Source: Adiantum capillus-veneris (taxonomy: Eukaryota; Streptophyta; Polypodiopsida; Polypodiales; Pteridaceae). From it: 64,000 bases of DNA. Made by a program: the position numbers and the translations under genes. Location: positions 34,612,396-34,676,395 of the forward strand of contig CM043960.1 of the NCBI GenBank assembly GCA_014529385.2, read 5' to 3'. Within the stretch, counting starts at the first letter, position 1. The number at the start of each line of letters is the position of its first letter. A model generated the notes under the pieces. The model had not been told where the DNA came from. It saw nothing but the letters and a program-made list of their open reading frames with translations, and did not search any database. Shown here in pieces: positions 1 through 12,561 of the stretch.

Positions 1-540
1 TTGATTGCCTATGTAATAGTCCTTAAAACAATATCGGATGGCTTTCTTGCTCCCATGTCTCACATTGGTCTTTAGGTAAGACAAGTGGTGACCTTGAAAG
101 TATGGTCTCATATCTCGATCAAGTGAAGAGACATGAAGCTTAAATATCACTACTATGTATCTAGTGTTAAACTCCATCGAGACAAAGACTAGATAGCCAA
201 ATTGCAGTCGAGTTTAAGTGAAAAATCCATTTGAGCTAAGGTAAAACTTATAGTGCCTCATTTTTCTAGGATTCTACCCCATCAAGGAAGTTAGAATCTA
301 GCACAAACCAATTAAGACTCTTTTGGAGCCTAGATAGGACAATTCGTGGAACTCATGAAACTTATTATTGAGTTAGAGTCTAGTTTAGATAAGCAAAAGA
401 TCTTCAAACCAGCACTTGACTTTCTTACTATTCAATATTCAAAGTCCCTTTAGGCTAACAAATTACATACCCACTTGTAACCTAACTAATGAGTAATTAT
501 ATAGATCTAAGCAAGTATATATAATGATTCTTCAAACTAA
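1..540. other. Left flank of the satellite array, no gene seen
   Basis: AT-rich sequence without a convincing ORF. Around 76-105 there is one unit resembling the neighbouring satellite (core CCACCACTTGTCC) but in inverted orientation, so the array edge may be a junction between opposite orientations. Nothing else is recognised. Confidence 0.5.
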
Positions 541-3500
541 TAATCCAAGGGAAGAGAGTAGCAAGGTCCACTACTTGTCCAAGCTCAGCTCTAGACAACA
601 TAGAAAGATGCTAGTTCTACTAATTGTCTAATTATAGGCATGGAGAAATGATAGAAGGTTGACCACTTGTCCAACCTATCAGCTCTAGTAAGATGGGAGG
701 TTTGGCCTTAAGATTCACCATGTAACCAACCTATACATCATTGTATTATGAAGAGTAAAAAAGCAAAGCGCCACCACTTGTCCAAGCTAGTTCTAAAATC
801 CACATGGAGATAAGCAAGCTCCACCATTTGTCGAATCTCTCTTCCATTAAAACATGAAAAAACTCATCTATGTTGTATAGGGGGACTTTTTTCCAAGGTC
901 CACCACTTGTCCAAGCTAGGATCCCTAGTAGCACGAGTGGTTTGGTCTCAAGATACACCACTTGTACACTCTATGTCATTATATTAAGAAGAACTATGTA
1001 TTAAGGTCCACCACTTGTCCAACCTATAAGGTTATATCTTAAATGGTATCCTTTCTCACCACTTGAAATGCCCATGATATGTTTTACATGGGGGTTTCAT
1101 TCCAAGGTCCACCACTTGTCCAAGCTAACTCTATTCAAACATAGAGAGAAGCAAAGGTCCACCACTTGTCCAAGCTAACTCTATTCAAACATAGAGAGAA
1201 GCAAAGGTTCACCACTTGTCAAAGCTAGGCTCCGTTGAAGTATGGAGAGAAGTAACCTCCATCATTTTTCCAAGATAGGTGCCATTCAAACATGGAAAGA
1301 ATCAAGATCTACCATGTCTCCGAGATTCTAAGCTCCATTGAAACACCCTAAAACCATGATATTTTGTACATGGGGTGTTTACATTCAAGGTCTACCACTT
1401 CTCTAACGTATTATACCTAGTAGCATGAGTGATTTGGTCTTAAGATTCACCACTTATCCACTCTATGTCATTATATTAAGAATAACTGGGTGTTAAGATC
1501 CACCACTTGTCCAACCTATAAGGGTATATCTTAAATGGTCCTTCACCACTTGTCAAGGTCCATCACCACTTTTCCAACCTATAAGGTTATATCTTGAATG
1601 ATATTTTTCCTCATCACTTGTAATGTCCATGCTATGTTTTACAAAGGGGTTTTGTTCCAAGACCCACCACTTGTCCAAGCTAACTCCATTAAAACATAGA
1701 GAGAAGCAAAGGTCCACCACTTGTCCAAGATAGGCTCCATTGAAACATGGAGAGAAGGATGATCCACCATTTCTCCAAGATAGGTTCCATTGAAACATTG
1801 AGAGAAGCAATCTCCACCATGTCTCCAAGCTAGGCTCCATTGAAATACCCTAAACCCATAATTTTGTACATGAGGGGTTTACATTCAAGGTCCACCACTT
1901 GTCCAACCTATTATCCCTAGTAGCAAGAGTGGTTTGGTCTCAAGATTCACCACTTGTACACTCTATGTCATTATATTAAGAAGAAATATGTGTGAAAGTC
2001 CACCACTTGTCCAGCCTATAAGGTTATATTTTAAATAGTATCCTTTCTTACCACTTGAAATGCCCATGATATGTTTTACATGGGGGTTTCATTCCAAGGT
2101 CCACCACTTGTCCAAGCTAACTCTATTAAAACATATAGAGAAAGAAAGGTCCACCACTTGTCCAAGCTAGGCTCATTGAAACATGGAGAGAAGGAACCTC
2201 CACTGTTTCTCCTAGATAGGCTCCATTGAAACATGGAGAGAAATAAGCTCCACCATGCCTCCAAGTTGCTAGGCTCCATTGAAATACCCAATACCCATAA
2301 TTTTTTGTACATGGGGGGTTTACATTCAAGGTTCACCACTTGTCCAACCTATTATCCCTAGTAGGTTTGGTCTCATGATTCACCACTTGTCCACTCTATG
2401 TCATTATATTAAGAGGAATTAGGTGTTAAGGTCCACCACTTGTCCAACCTATAATGTTATAGCTTGAATGGTATTTTTTCTCACCACTTGTAATGCCCAT
2501 GACATGATTTACATGGGGGTTTTGTTCCAAGGTACACCACTTGTCCAAGATAAATCTATTGAAACATAGAGAGAAACAAAGGTCCACCACTTTTCCAAGC
2601 TAGGCTGCATTGAAACATGGACCTTAATACCAAATTATTTCTAGTAGCATGAGTGATATTTTGTACATGGGGCGTTTACATTCAACGTCCACCACTTGTC
2701 CAACCTATTTCCCTAGTAGGTTTGGTCCCAATTTCACCACTTATCCACTCTATGTCATTATATTAAGAATAATTGGGTGTTAAGGTCCACCACTTGTCCA
2801 ACCTATAAGGTTATATATTGAATGGTATTTTTTCTCACCACTTGTAATGCCTATGATATGTTTTACATGGGGTTTTTGTTCCAAGGTCCACCACTTTTCC
2901 AAGATAACTCTATTCAAACATAGAGAGAAACAAAGGTCCACCACTTGTCCAAGCTAGGCTCCATTGAAACATGGAGAGAATGATGCTGCACCATTTATCC
3001 AAGATAGGCTGCATTGAAACATGGAGAGAAGCAAGCTTTACCATGTTTCCAAGCTAGGCTCCATTGAAACACTCTAGGGGGTTTTATTTCAAGGCCCACC
3101 ACTTGTTTAACCTATTATCCCTAGTAGCATGAGTGGTTTGGTTTCAAGATTCACTACTTGTACACTCTATGTCATTATATTGTGTTAAGGTCCACCACTT
3201 GTCCAACCTATAAGGTTATATCTTAAATGGTATCCTTTCTCGCCACTTGAAATGCCCATGATATGTTTTACATGGGAGTTTCATTCCAAGATCCACCACT
3301 TGTCCAAGCTAACCATATTCAAACATAGAGAGAAACAAAGGTCCACGACTTGTCCAAGCTAGGCTCCATTGAAACATGGAGAGAAGGAACCTCCACCATT
3401 TCTCCTAGATAGGCTCCATTAAAACATGGAGAGAAGTAAGTTCCACCATGTCTCCAAGATGCTAGGCTCCATTGAAATACGCAAAACCCATGATATTTTG

Positions 3501-4400
3501 TACATGGGTGATTTACATTCAAGGTCAACCATTTCTCCAACCTATTATCCCTAGTAGGTTTGGTCTCACAATTCACCACTTTTCCACTATATGTCATTAT
3601 AATAAGAGGAATTGGGTGCTAAGGTCCACCACTTGTCCAGCCTATAAGGTTATACCTTGAATGGTATTTTTTCTCACCACTTGTAATGCCCATGACATGC
3701 TTTACATGGGGGTTTTGTTCCAAGGTTCACCACTTGTCCAAGAAAATTCTATTGAAACATAGAGAGAAACAAAGGTCCACCACTTTTCCAAGCTAGGCTC
3801 CATTGAAACATGGACCTTAATACCAAATTATTCCTAGTAGCATGAGTAATATTTTGTACATGGGGGGTTTGCATTCAAGGTTCACCACTTGTCCAACGTA
3901 CTTTTCCTAGTAGGTTTGGTCGCAAGATTCACCACTTGTCCACTCTATGTCATTATATTAATAATAATTGGGTGTTAAGGTCCACCACTTTTCCAACCTA
4001 TAAGGTTATATATTGAATGGTATTTTTTCTCACCACTTGTAATGTCCATGATATGTTTTACATGGGGATTTTGTTCCAAGGTCCACCACTTGTCCAAGCT
4101 AAATCTGTTCAAACATAGAGAGAAACAAACGTGCACCACTTGTCCAAGGTAGGCTCCATTGAAACATGGAGAGAATGATGCTCCACCATTTATCCAAGAT
4201 AGACTCCATTGAAACATGGAGAGAAGTAAGCTCCACCATGTTTCCAAGATGCTAGAGTCCATTGAAATACCCAAAACCCCTGATACTTTGTACATGGGGG
4301 GTTTAAATTCAAGGTCCACCACTTGTCCAACCTATTATCCCTAGTAGCATGAGTGGCTTGGTCTCAGGATTCACCACTTGTCCACTCTATATCATTATAT
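541..4400 (+). repeat. Satellite-like tandem array, about 45-50 bp units
   Basis: Dozens of degenerate units share the core GGTCCACCACTTGTCCAAGC followed by CTCCATTGAAACATGGAGAG. Sub-blocks are marked by recurring phrases such as TTTTACATGGGGGTTT (near 1080, 1636, 2073, 2508, 2863, 3263, 3699, 4053) and TTGTACATGGGG. Short open frames on both strands inside the array reflect the repeat, not genes: they recode the same unit with indels. The array resumes downstream of the FCP1-like exon. No transposon termini were found, so whether it is a true satellite or an expanded part of an unknown element is open. Confidence 0.9.
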
Positions 4401-4420
4401 TAAGAAAAATTGGGTTTCCA
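2041..4420 (+). repeat. Higher-order repeat, two copies of about 1190 bp
   Basis: Within the array a long segment is repeated once in tandem, about 2041-3230 and 3231-4420. Landmarks recur with constant offset: 2073 to 3263, 2508 to 3699 and 2863 to 4053 are each 1190-1191 bp apart, and the TTGTACATGGG marker recurs at 2305/3498 and 2661/3854, 1193 bp apart. Each copy holds three sub-blocks of about 435, 355 and 400 bp. The copies differ by scattered substitutions and a small deletion near 3085, which removes one marker. Confidence 0.8.
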
Positions 4421-4734
4421 TATCTAAATGGATCTTTGCTTGGATAAGTGGTAGACCTTGAGACCTAAATACCCATTCTACACTAGAGCATTGGTTAAGC
4501 CTTATACACTTCAAGAATACCTTTAACAACAAGTAGTAGTTATTAGTTGACTTAAGTCTAGTTGAACTCCATGGTATTGAGACTAAGAGAGAGTGTAGCA
4601 TAAAAAAGAGTCAGGATTTTAATTTGACTTTCTTTCTATTAATGAGTAGATCATAGATGGATTTTGGTATCTAATAAAACCTTAGGGTAGACAATGTAAA
4701 ACTCATGTCTATTGTTGTGTTTGTATTAAGTGTT

Positions 4735-4752
4735 CTTGTTCTTTAATTTCAG
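4735..4752 (+). other. Candidate 3' splice site before the FCP1-like exon
   Basis: A pyrimidine-rich tract ending in TTTAATTTCAG lies directly before the FCP1-like frame. That frame is open from this AG onward without an ATG, as expected for an internal or last exon. Its partner donor was not identified upstream within the array. Confidence 0.5.
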
Positions 4753-5528
4753 AACCATTACAGAAAAATGGATTGGCTATATGCTGGCATAAATTGAAGA
4801 AAACTATTGAATTACCCATCCAACCTCCTCCAAGACCTTGTCCAAGGAATGAATCACCTCCTTATCACCTACCACTTGCTTTCAAGGACATCAAAAGAGT
4901 ACTTATCTTGGATCTAGAGGGGTTACTTCTCAAGACAGTTGAAATGAAACATGGAGATTCTATGCCATCTTGGGCTCAACACATGCGACTTGTGGAGGAC
5001 AAAGATGAAGTTTATCATGTGGTGCGACCAAACGCACAAAGTTTTTTGGATTTTTGTGCTAAATACTTTGAGCTATGGATATGGAGTTGCTATAACTTAA
5101 CAAGGGTGCAACGCATCACACAAAAGTGTTTTCCTGAGCAGTATACCAAGTTCAAGGTGTTTATGAGTAACAAAAATTACCAAAATCCAAATATCATGTT
5201 AGGATTTACAAGGGTTTATCACAAAAATCTGAGTGATATTTGGAAGATATTTGAGGATTTGGATGCAAACAATACCTTAATTTTTGATGACACTCCATAT
5301 AGGGTGATGTGGAACATGCCAGGGACATATCTTATATTTCCAAAGATGTGGAGGCAAACTTCCGAGCAACTTCAAAACTTCTTGCAGAGAACCATAATTC
5401 CATGGTTGGTAGGATGGTTGTATGCAAGAGATAAGAGAGTCTATACATACAACACAATTGTAAATCAGTATAGTGATTCTGAGACAAATTATGTCCTTGG
5501 TGTGTACTTGTCAACACGAAAGCATTGA
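4753..5528 (+). CDS. FCP1/NIF-like HAD-family protein, probable terminal exon, degenerate active site
   Basis: Open frame of about 258 codons with no ATG at its head; the longest unambiguous part starts at a TTG (4773). Numbering from there, residues 43-52 read VLILDLEGLL, matching the first HAD motif of plant FCP1-homology proteins (usual DxDGT, or DLNGLL in a plant subfamily). The first Asp (D47) is present but the second acidic position is Glu. A WSCYN segment (104-108) fits motif II, K151 motif III, and FDDTPYR (171-177) the paired-Asp motif IV. Enzymes with intact motifs dephosphorylate Ser/Thr; activity here is doubtful. It is flanked on both sides by the satellite array. AATAAA overlaps the stop, too close to be a convincing poly(A) signal. 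Host gene copy, retro-copied exon or transposon-captured fragment are all possible. Confidence 0.7.
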
Positions 5529-6294
5529 ATAAATATGGCTATAAGATGCTTTTTTTATTCTAGTGTGTATCTTTCAACATTTGTATAATTTGATATAGTC
5601 TTTTTTTTTTTTTTAAAGGTGTGTCAATTTTATGAACACTTGAATGGAGTGCACCCTACTCTAAGGGGACTTCAATGTACTATTGGAGTGCATCCTATTG
5701 TAAGGGGACTCTGATGTATTGCTAGAGTGCACCCAAATTTTTGGGGACTCATTTTTTATTTGATTGGGGCCTATGTTGGGTCATATAGTAAAAGAAATTC
5801 ATTTTTTGTCAATTCATATCGAAGTTGCATTTATTTGGAACTATGAAAGAATTGATGTTTGATGTCAAAATAAAACTTGTAAGTGTGGATCAGAGAATTC
5901 ATGGACTTTAAATATGTGAGAGGGATCTTTTTCTTGGGCACAAATGTTTGCTTCAAGAATTTTGTCATTACATACTTTATGTGAAAGAGTTTTAGAACCT
6001 AAAAGACTTTGAAAACAAAACTATGGAATCTAAGTGCATGTATTCTTGAATGGCTTGAAAGTTGATGTATACATGCATGTCGCCTTGATGAAGATTTAGA
6101 TCTGACAAGATGGAAAGATATAATTCTTGGACGTTACCTTTGTCAATTTGGTAATAACATATTTAACTTTCTTTTAATATGGGTGGAAAATATATTATTA
6201 TGTGCATTTGGAACCTAATTGCTTGACCTCCAAACCAAGATTCCTATGTTATTTTTTCATATACTTTTTTGTACTGAATTAAGATTGTGGATGC
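5529..6294. other. 3' flank of the FCP1-like exon
   Basis: AT-rich and without a convincing gene. It holds a 39 bp tandem repeat (5645-5757) and a T-run near 5600, which could be the 3' UTR or remains of one. Nothing else recognised. Confidence 0.4.
5645..5757 (+). repeat. 39 bp tandem repeat, about 3 copies
   Basis: Three degenerate copies begin TGGAGTGCACC, TGGAGTGCATCC and TAGAGTGCACCC at 5645, 5684 and 5723, each followed by an AGGGGACT-like segment. Spacing is exactly 39 bp. Confidence 0.75.
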
Positions 6295-7690
6295 AAGGTC
6301 CACCACTTGTTCAAGCTAGATCTAAGAAAGTATATATACTGAGTCTTCAAACTAGTAAACCAAGGGAAGAGAGAAGCAGGGTCCATCACTTGTCCAAGCT
6401 CATCTCTAGACAACATAGAGAGATGTTATGTCTACTAATTGTCCAATATAGTCATGGAGAAATGATAGAAGGTTGATCCACTTGTCCAACCTATCATCTC
6501 TAGTAAAATGGGAGGTTTGGCCTTAAGATTCACCATGTAACCAACATATACTTCATTGTATTATGAAGAGTAGAAAAGAAAAGCTCCACCACTTGTCTAA
6601 GGTAGTTCCAAAATCAACATGGAGAGAAGAAAGCTTGACCATTTGTCTAAGATAGGTTCCATTAAAACATGGAAAACCTCATATATGTTGTACATGGAAG
6701 CTTTTTTCCAAGGTCCACCACTTGTCCAAGCTAGGATCCATTAAAACATGGATAGAAACAAGGCTCCACAACTCGTCCAACCTTTATAGCTGCGAAGTGT
6801 ACCGGTTGTCTAAACTAAGCATGGGAAAATAATAGAAGGTCCACCACTTATCCAATATATTATCTCTAATAGCATGGGAGGTTTGGTCTCAAGATTTAGG
6901 AATTGGCTGACCTGTATTTCATTGTATTATGATGAATTTGGTTTTAAAGTCAACTACTTATCCAAGCTATAAGTTTATATCTTGAATGGTATTCCTTCCC
7001 ATCACTTAGAAAACCAATGATATGTTGTACATGGGAGGGTTTGTTACAAGGTCCACCACTTGTCCAAGCTAGTTTCATTGAAACATGGATGAAGACAAGC
7101 TCCACCATTTGTTAAATCTAGACTCCATTGAAATCTAGAAAATCCATTCTATGTTGTACATGGGGTTTTTGTTTTAAGGTCCAGCACTTGTCCAAGCTAA
7201 TATCCATTGAAACATGGAGTAGAGAAACACTCCACCACTTGTCCAAGCTAGGCAACATTGATAGTAGTTGGTTTATTTTGAAGATCCGCCACGTGTCTAA
7301 GCTAACTCTATTGAAACATAGAGAGAAGCAAAGGTCCACCAACTGTTCAAGCTAGGCTCCATTGAAACATGGACAGAAGCAAGCTCCACCATTTCTCCAA
7401 GATAGACTCCATTGAAACATGGAGAGAATCAAAGGTCCACCATTTCTCCAAGCCAAGATCTAGTTGTCCAACCTATAAGGTTATATCTTAAATGGTAATC
7501 TTTCTAATCACTTGGAATACCCATGATATGTTTTACATGGGGGTTTTGTTCCAAGATCACCACTTGTCCAAGCTAACTCTATTGAAACATAGAGAGAAGC
7601 AAAGGTCCACCACTTGTCCAAGCTAGTCTCCATTGAAACAAGGAGAGAAGCAAGCTCCATCATTTCTCCAAGATAGGCTAGCATGGATAA
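6295..7690 (+). repeat. Second block of the satellite-like array
   Basis: Same unit family as 541-4400. The stretch 6361-6575 closely matches 547-765 (shared order: AGGGAAGAGAG, CTCTAGACAACATAGA, GGAGAAATGATAGAAGG, GGGAGGTTTGGCC), so it is a direct duplicate about 5.8 kb away that brackets the first block and the FCP1-like exon. Confidence 0.85.
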
Positions 7691-8195
7691 GTGCACCTTG
7701 AAACCAACCTTCCTATGAGGCAATAGAGCATATGCTACATATTTTATGTATGCCCCATGCCTCAAATTAAGAAGTTATAGATTAGAAGTGGACCTTGCTT
7801 AAATGTCACATGCAATAAATTAAGGAAAAATAGCCAAGTGGATTGTATTCCTCAATGGATCCTTGCTTTCACAAGTTGTGAACCTTGAGTCACTTTTACA
7901 TTAACTTGGACAAGTGGTGGACCTAGAAACCAAGCTCTCCATGTTGAGATAAGTTGTAGGTAGGACAGTAGAACATAAACAACGATAATGGATGCAATAT
8001 ACTCCTCTCCTAATAATCCAATTGATTGAAACCATGATATTTTAGTTGTTTTCATTGTGTATTGTATGTGCATAAAGTGGAATGAGACCTTAAGAAAACT
8101 CAAATTTTTGACAAAATCTCTATATTTTATACATGATATATTGAAAGTTGTCCAACCTGGGAATTGGGATTTTCCCACTTTACCTAATATGGTCT
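7691..8195. other. Right flank of the array with inverted units
   Basis: Array units appear here in reverse orientation (near 7690-7710, 7875-7890 and 7905-7935, for example GGACAAGTGGTGGACC). A similar reversed unit sits at 4420-4460. The segment ends where gypsy element A1 begins abruptly. No gene seen. Confidence 0.5.
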
Positions 8196-10571
8196 TACAT
8201 TGTAAAGACCGCATTTCGTACTACATTTGGTCTTTATGAATACATTGTCATGCCTTTTGGCTTGACCAATGCACCAGCCACATTCAGCCGCTTGATGGAG
8301 AAGTTGTTCAGGCCTCATCGAACCTTCACTGGAGTGTTCTTTGATGATATTATCATCTACTCTAATTCATTGGAGGAACACAAGCAACACCTCCAGGTAA
8401 TATTTCAAGTTTTAAGAGAGAATAAACTTTATGTTAATCGAAAGAAAAGTGAATTTTTCTTGCAAGAGATTCAGTATTTAGGTCACACTATCTCTCAAGA
8501 TGGCATCCAAATGGATCCGTCCAAGTTAGAGGTAATAAAAGGATGGCCTAAACCAAGGAATCTTCATGAACTAAGAAGCTTCATAGGTATGTGTGCATAC
8601 TATAGACGCTTCATAGAAAAGTTCTCACAAATTGCGGGACCATTACATGACCTAACAAAGAAAAGCGTTAGGTATACATGGTCTGCTAAGGAGAACAATG
8701 CTTTCAAAAAGCTTAAAGAAAAGCTTATCTCTCAACCTGTGCTTACACTACCGGATCTCTCAAAACCATTTGAGGTCCAATGCGATGCTTGTGGTGATTG
8801 CCTTGGAGCTGTTTTGCTCCAAGAAGGGCATGCCATAGGCTATGAGAGTCGAAGGCTCGACCCTGTTGAGAAAGCTCTAGGCATATACGAAAAGGAACTC
8901 CTTGCAGTTATACATGCCTTAGATTCATGGAAGCATTATTTATTGGGAACTCCTTTCATTCTGCGAACGGATCACCAAAGTCTTAAGTACTTCATGACGC
9001 AGACCAAGCTCTCCGACAAACAAATGAGGTGGGCAAATTTCCTTTCGCAATTTAATTTTCATATTGCTCACATTGCTGGCAAGCATAATCAAGTAGCTGA
9101 TGCACTCTCAAGACGGCCGAGAGTGAATGCGGTTTCCATAGCAACTCACAATGATCTATCTTCAATGATAGATGAGTATGCTATTGATCCTGATTTTAGA
9201 GATGTGATTTCAGCCCTTGCATTAGGGAAGAAAGAAGAACCATTTACTTTACAAGGTGGTTATCTTCTCTATGGCAATAGACTATGCGTTACTAACTCAC
9301 TACGTGAGAAAGTAATGTATGAATCTCATGCTCCACCTTATGCGGGGCATAGAGGGAGTCAGTCTACCTTAAAGGGAATTGAAACATATGTCTATTGGCC
9401 TACCATGAAAGTGAACATACAAGAGTATGTTTCCAAATGTGTGGTATGCCAAAAGACAAAATTTGATACAGGGAAGCAACTTGGATTGCTTCAACCCTTG
9501 CCAATCCCTAATTCACCATGGGAGATCATATCCATGGATTTTATCTTTGGATTGCCTAAGTCTATCCATGGGAATATGGGAATATGGACGATAGTAGACA
9601 GGTTTAGCAAACAAGCTCATTTTATACCTGTCAAAAAGACTATCAAAGCCCATCAAATGGCAACCCTCTTTATTTCACAAATTTTCAAGTACCATGGCTT
9701 GCCCATGTCCATAGTGTCAGATAGAGATCCTAGAATGACCAGTAATTTCTGGAAGGGTCTCTTTGAGAATTTAGGAACAAGGCTAAACTTCTCTTCGGCC
9801 TATCATCCACAAACTGATGGCCAAAGTGAAATAGCTAACCTAACCATTCTCGATCTACTAAAAGCCTATGTAACGGAAGTAGATCAAAGATCCCAATGGG
9901 AGAAGTACTTACCCTTAGTGGAGTATGCTTACAATAACACTGTACATACTTCCACGGGAAAAGCACCTTTCGAGGTAATTGAGGGAAGATCAAAAAGTCC
10001 CTTGCTACTTAAGGTACATGGGAAGATCTTCGCTGCAGATGAGTATAGCCGAGACCTACAAGAATCTTTCCAAAAGATTAAGGATGCTATCTCTATCTCA
10101 CAGCAAAGGCAAAAGGCTACTGCTGACAAGCACAGAAGATCCCAAGACTTTAAAGAAAACGATTGGGTCTTGTTAAAGTTTCCCAAGGCTCGATTAAGGC
10201 ACACAACGGGCAAAAATCCTACAGGTCACCAAAAGTACTATGCTAAACTAGCAAAAAGGTAGTATAGTCCCTTTCAGATTCTTAGGCCAATCAATGAGAT
10301 GGCCTATCAACTCAAGTTGCCTAATCATTGGCTCATACACAATGCTTTTCATGTGAGCCTATTAAAGCCTTACAAAGGAGAGCCACCTCAAGAACCAACT
10401 ATTGAAGACCCACCGGAGATCGAGGACCAAGAAGAGGTGTGCAGCCCGAGTCCATTCTCCGACATGAAGACAAGGTACTAAGAGGCGGTAAGACTATCCG
10501 ATGATATCTTATTAAGTTTAAGAATTATCCTTTTGAAGATGCTAGATGGATGAAAGGCATACAATTAAAGG
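8196..10571 (+). pseudogene. Gypsy element A1: truncated pol (RT, RNase H, integrase, chromodomain remnant)
   Basis: Starts mid-RT: homology to A2 begins at the segment encoding KTAFRTTFGLYEYIVMPFG, so 5' LTR, gag, protease and the RT N-terminus are missing. The frame runs to 10262 with RT palm FFDDIIIYS, RNase H (CDACGDCLGAVLL, later YEKELLAV and TDHQSLKYF), an integrase zinc finger ending CVVCQK, and the integrase core with SMDFIFGLP, VSDRDPRM and a Glu in the TDGQSE segment, so D, D and E are all present. A TAG at 10260-10262 replaces a Tyr codon kept in A2 and A3. The same frame then continues with the integrase C-terminal tail to about 10481, and a frameshifted chromodomain remnant follows to about 10560. 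The chromodomain assigns it to the chromovirus branch of Ty3/gypsy. Confidence 0.92.
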
Positions 10572-10971
10572 ATAACCTAAACCTTGTCAATGCTTACAAT
10601 GCTTCCCAAGAGTAAGCAAATGTACAAAATGTTAAAAATGAACAAAATTTTTGTCTTATAAGACTCTCTTTTTCTTTATTTGTGCACAAAAATGAAGTAG
10701 TATGCATGCTTAGATCAAGTTTGCGGAGACGACGTCTCCCAAACACCAAGTAGAGCTTGTCACTCTACTATGGAAGACTGATAGGACTAATGTGCAGACA
10801 TGCTTGCGGCAGCCTCAAGCTCTCAAGCACCAAATGGACTAGTCATCCATTGTGGAATGATGTCGTAGGGTAACATAGGGATCCTCTACCCGCTAAGAAA
10901 AGGACTCATGAACATGCTTTATCTTCTCTACACCATAGTAGAGGACGACTATGATTTCAAGAGAGAGGTAA
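10572..10971 (+). other. A1 3' untranslated region and polypurine tract
   Basis: Non-coding sequence between chromodomain remnant and LTR. It shares blocks with the corresponding regions of A2 and A3, for example the CTTATAAGACTCTC and CCAAACACCAAGTAGAG segments. A purine-rich AAGAGAGAGGTAA lies directly before the LTR start and is the likely plus-strand primer. Confidence 0.65.
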
Positions 10972-12561
10972 TGTCATAATAATCAATATCTAATTCTCCT
11001 AAATGATTTTCTCATATTAAACTGATCATTTAATGTGGGGAAGGCCAGGGGAGAAAAAAGCTAGAATATTGGTTAAGCTAGCAGACCGGCCACAGTAGGG
11101 ATCCAAAGGAGGGAAAATAGGGATCCAAAGGGGGGGCCATCTACAAAAGAGCCATGTGCAACAATGGGCTAAAAAGACCCTAAGGTTCAGCCCATTAAGA
11201 CTTCCAAAATGCTAAGGTTCCAAAATTCAAAGGTTGTGTCCAAAGGTCAACCCTAGGGAAAATTGGATGCTTTGTGTGTGCCCTAAAAGTCTTTGCACAT
11301 CCCTACATGGGAGGGGGCGATCCCTAAAGGTAGGGGATGAGAGAGAAAGCCACACACACACACACACAGGCTCCCTTTACACAAAGGGAATGAGGGACAC
11401 ATGTCAGCTCCCTAGGCCAGATGCCCACAAGGTGTGCCCAATTTCTATTGGATGACCCTTGAAGTGGACCAATGAGAATTAAGCTAGAGTAAATCTAGTT
11501 TAATTAATTAAAAAACATTTAATAAAAGAAACCAATGAGAATTAAGTCTCCTAGAAGAATATTGGGCAGTCTCCCAAGGGGTCCAATGAGCATTCAGGAG
11601 CCCCATGGCTTGCCTGATTCCTTTTGGCCAGGAGGCAAAGGGGTCCAATGAGAGTTTTGTTTAATTATTTAATTACCTAAAGCTCTCACAAAAGGGGAAA
11701 GGGGGACACATGTCAGAAGGCTATCACTTATGCTGCTTAATTGTAATTGGCTTGACTTGGGGAGGGCCAATGAGGCTTCAGCAAGAGCAATTAGTAAGAG
11801 GGCTCGCCCAAGGGAGAGAGGGGGCTGATTTTTGCAAGGCATTATCACACACACACTCACACAAGCTCATGTGAGAGGAAAGAGAAGACTATCTCTTCCC
11901 AAGCTTTAATGGAGAACTCATCACCTACTCCAAGCTTGTGAGATAGAAGCCTACATCAACACTCTCTTGGCATGTGGATGCAAATCCAACCAAGAGCCAA
12001 GCTTCAATGCATGCTCATCTCCTCTACCAAGCTAATTACTAAGCTAAGCTATGCTACATATGAGTGATTATGTGAGGAGATGTACATCTTTCTCGTAAGA
12101 TACTCCTTCTTCCTCTCAATCTACTCTCATACCCTGCTAGCTCTCACCATCTTCGAAGGTGTGTGAGGTCTTGGGTCTGAGAACGGGGATAATTCAAGTT
12201 GTGTTTGTTAAGTGTTTTGCTTAGTGCATGAAGTTTCCATCTTCATTGCACTAGCTAGTCTTGAAGGAACACAAAGAATTGTATTGTACAATGTCTCTCT
12301 TGATGGGAGAAACCATAATACAAAGCCTTTTGGAGGGGGGACCGGCTCCATGAAAATCCGGTCCTCAACTGTTGTCAATAGCTTAATTTCTCTCTCTTTT
12401 GAAAATATTGTCGATGCTATCTAACTAGGTGTTATGCTTTTTGTTGCTCTCTCCACCCAAGCACTCTTGTAATTCTCATTAGGATTCTATTCTAATGAAA
12501 CTCCCACTATGTTCATGCTAATTTCTGCTACACATAAGTTATTAGGCCATTAATTGTTACA
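10972..12561 (+). mobile_element. 3' LTR of gypsy element A1
   Basis: About 1.59 kb, starting TGTCATAATAA and ending TGTTACA, so it has TG...CA-type ends. Boundaries come from comparison with the split LTR of A2 on the other strand, where similarity stops at the same points. It contains a short (CA)n run near 11352 and several small ORFs on both strands that I regard as chance. The 5' LTR is absent, so insertion age cannot be read from LTR divergence. Confidence 0.8.

Noticed and set aside
746-4322. Numerous 60-115 codon ORFs with CFNG/LDKWW-like words
   Set aside because: They are translations of the satellite unit in different frames, with no independent signal of coding.
541-7690. CRISPR-like array
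   Set aside because: Units are degenerate and continuous, without conserved repeats and unique spacers, in a plant nuclear context.
11234-11860. Small ORFs inside the A1 LTR
   Set aside because: Short, on both strands, not conserved in the A2 LTR, and without recognisable domains.
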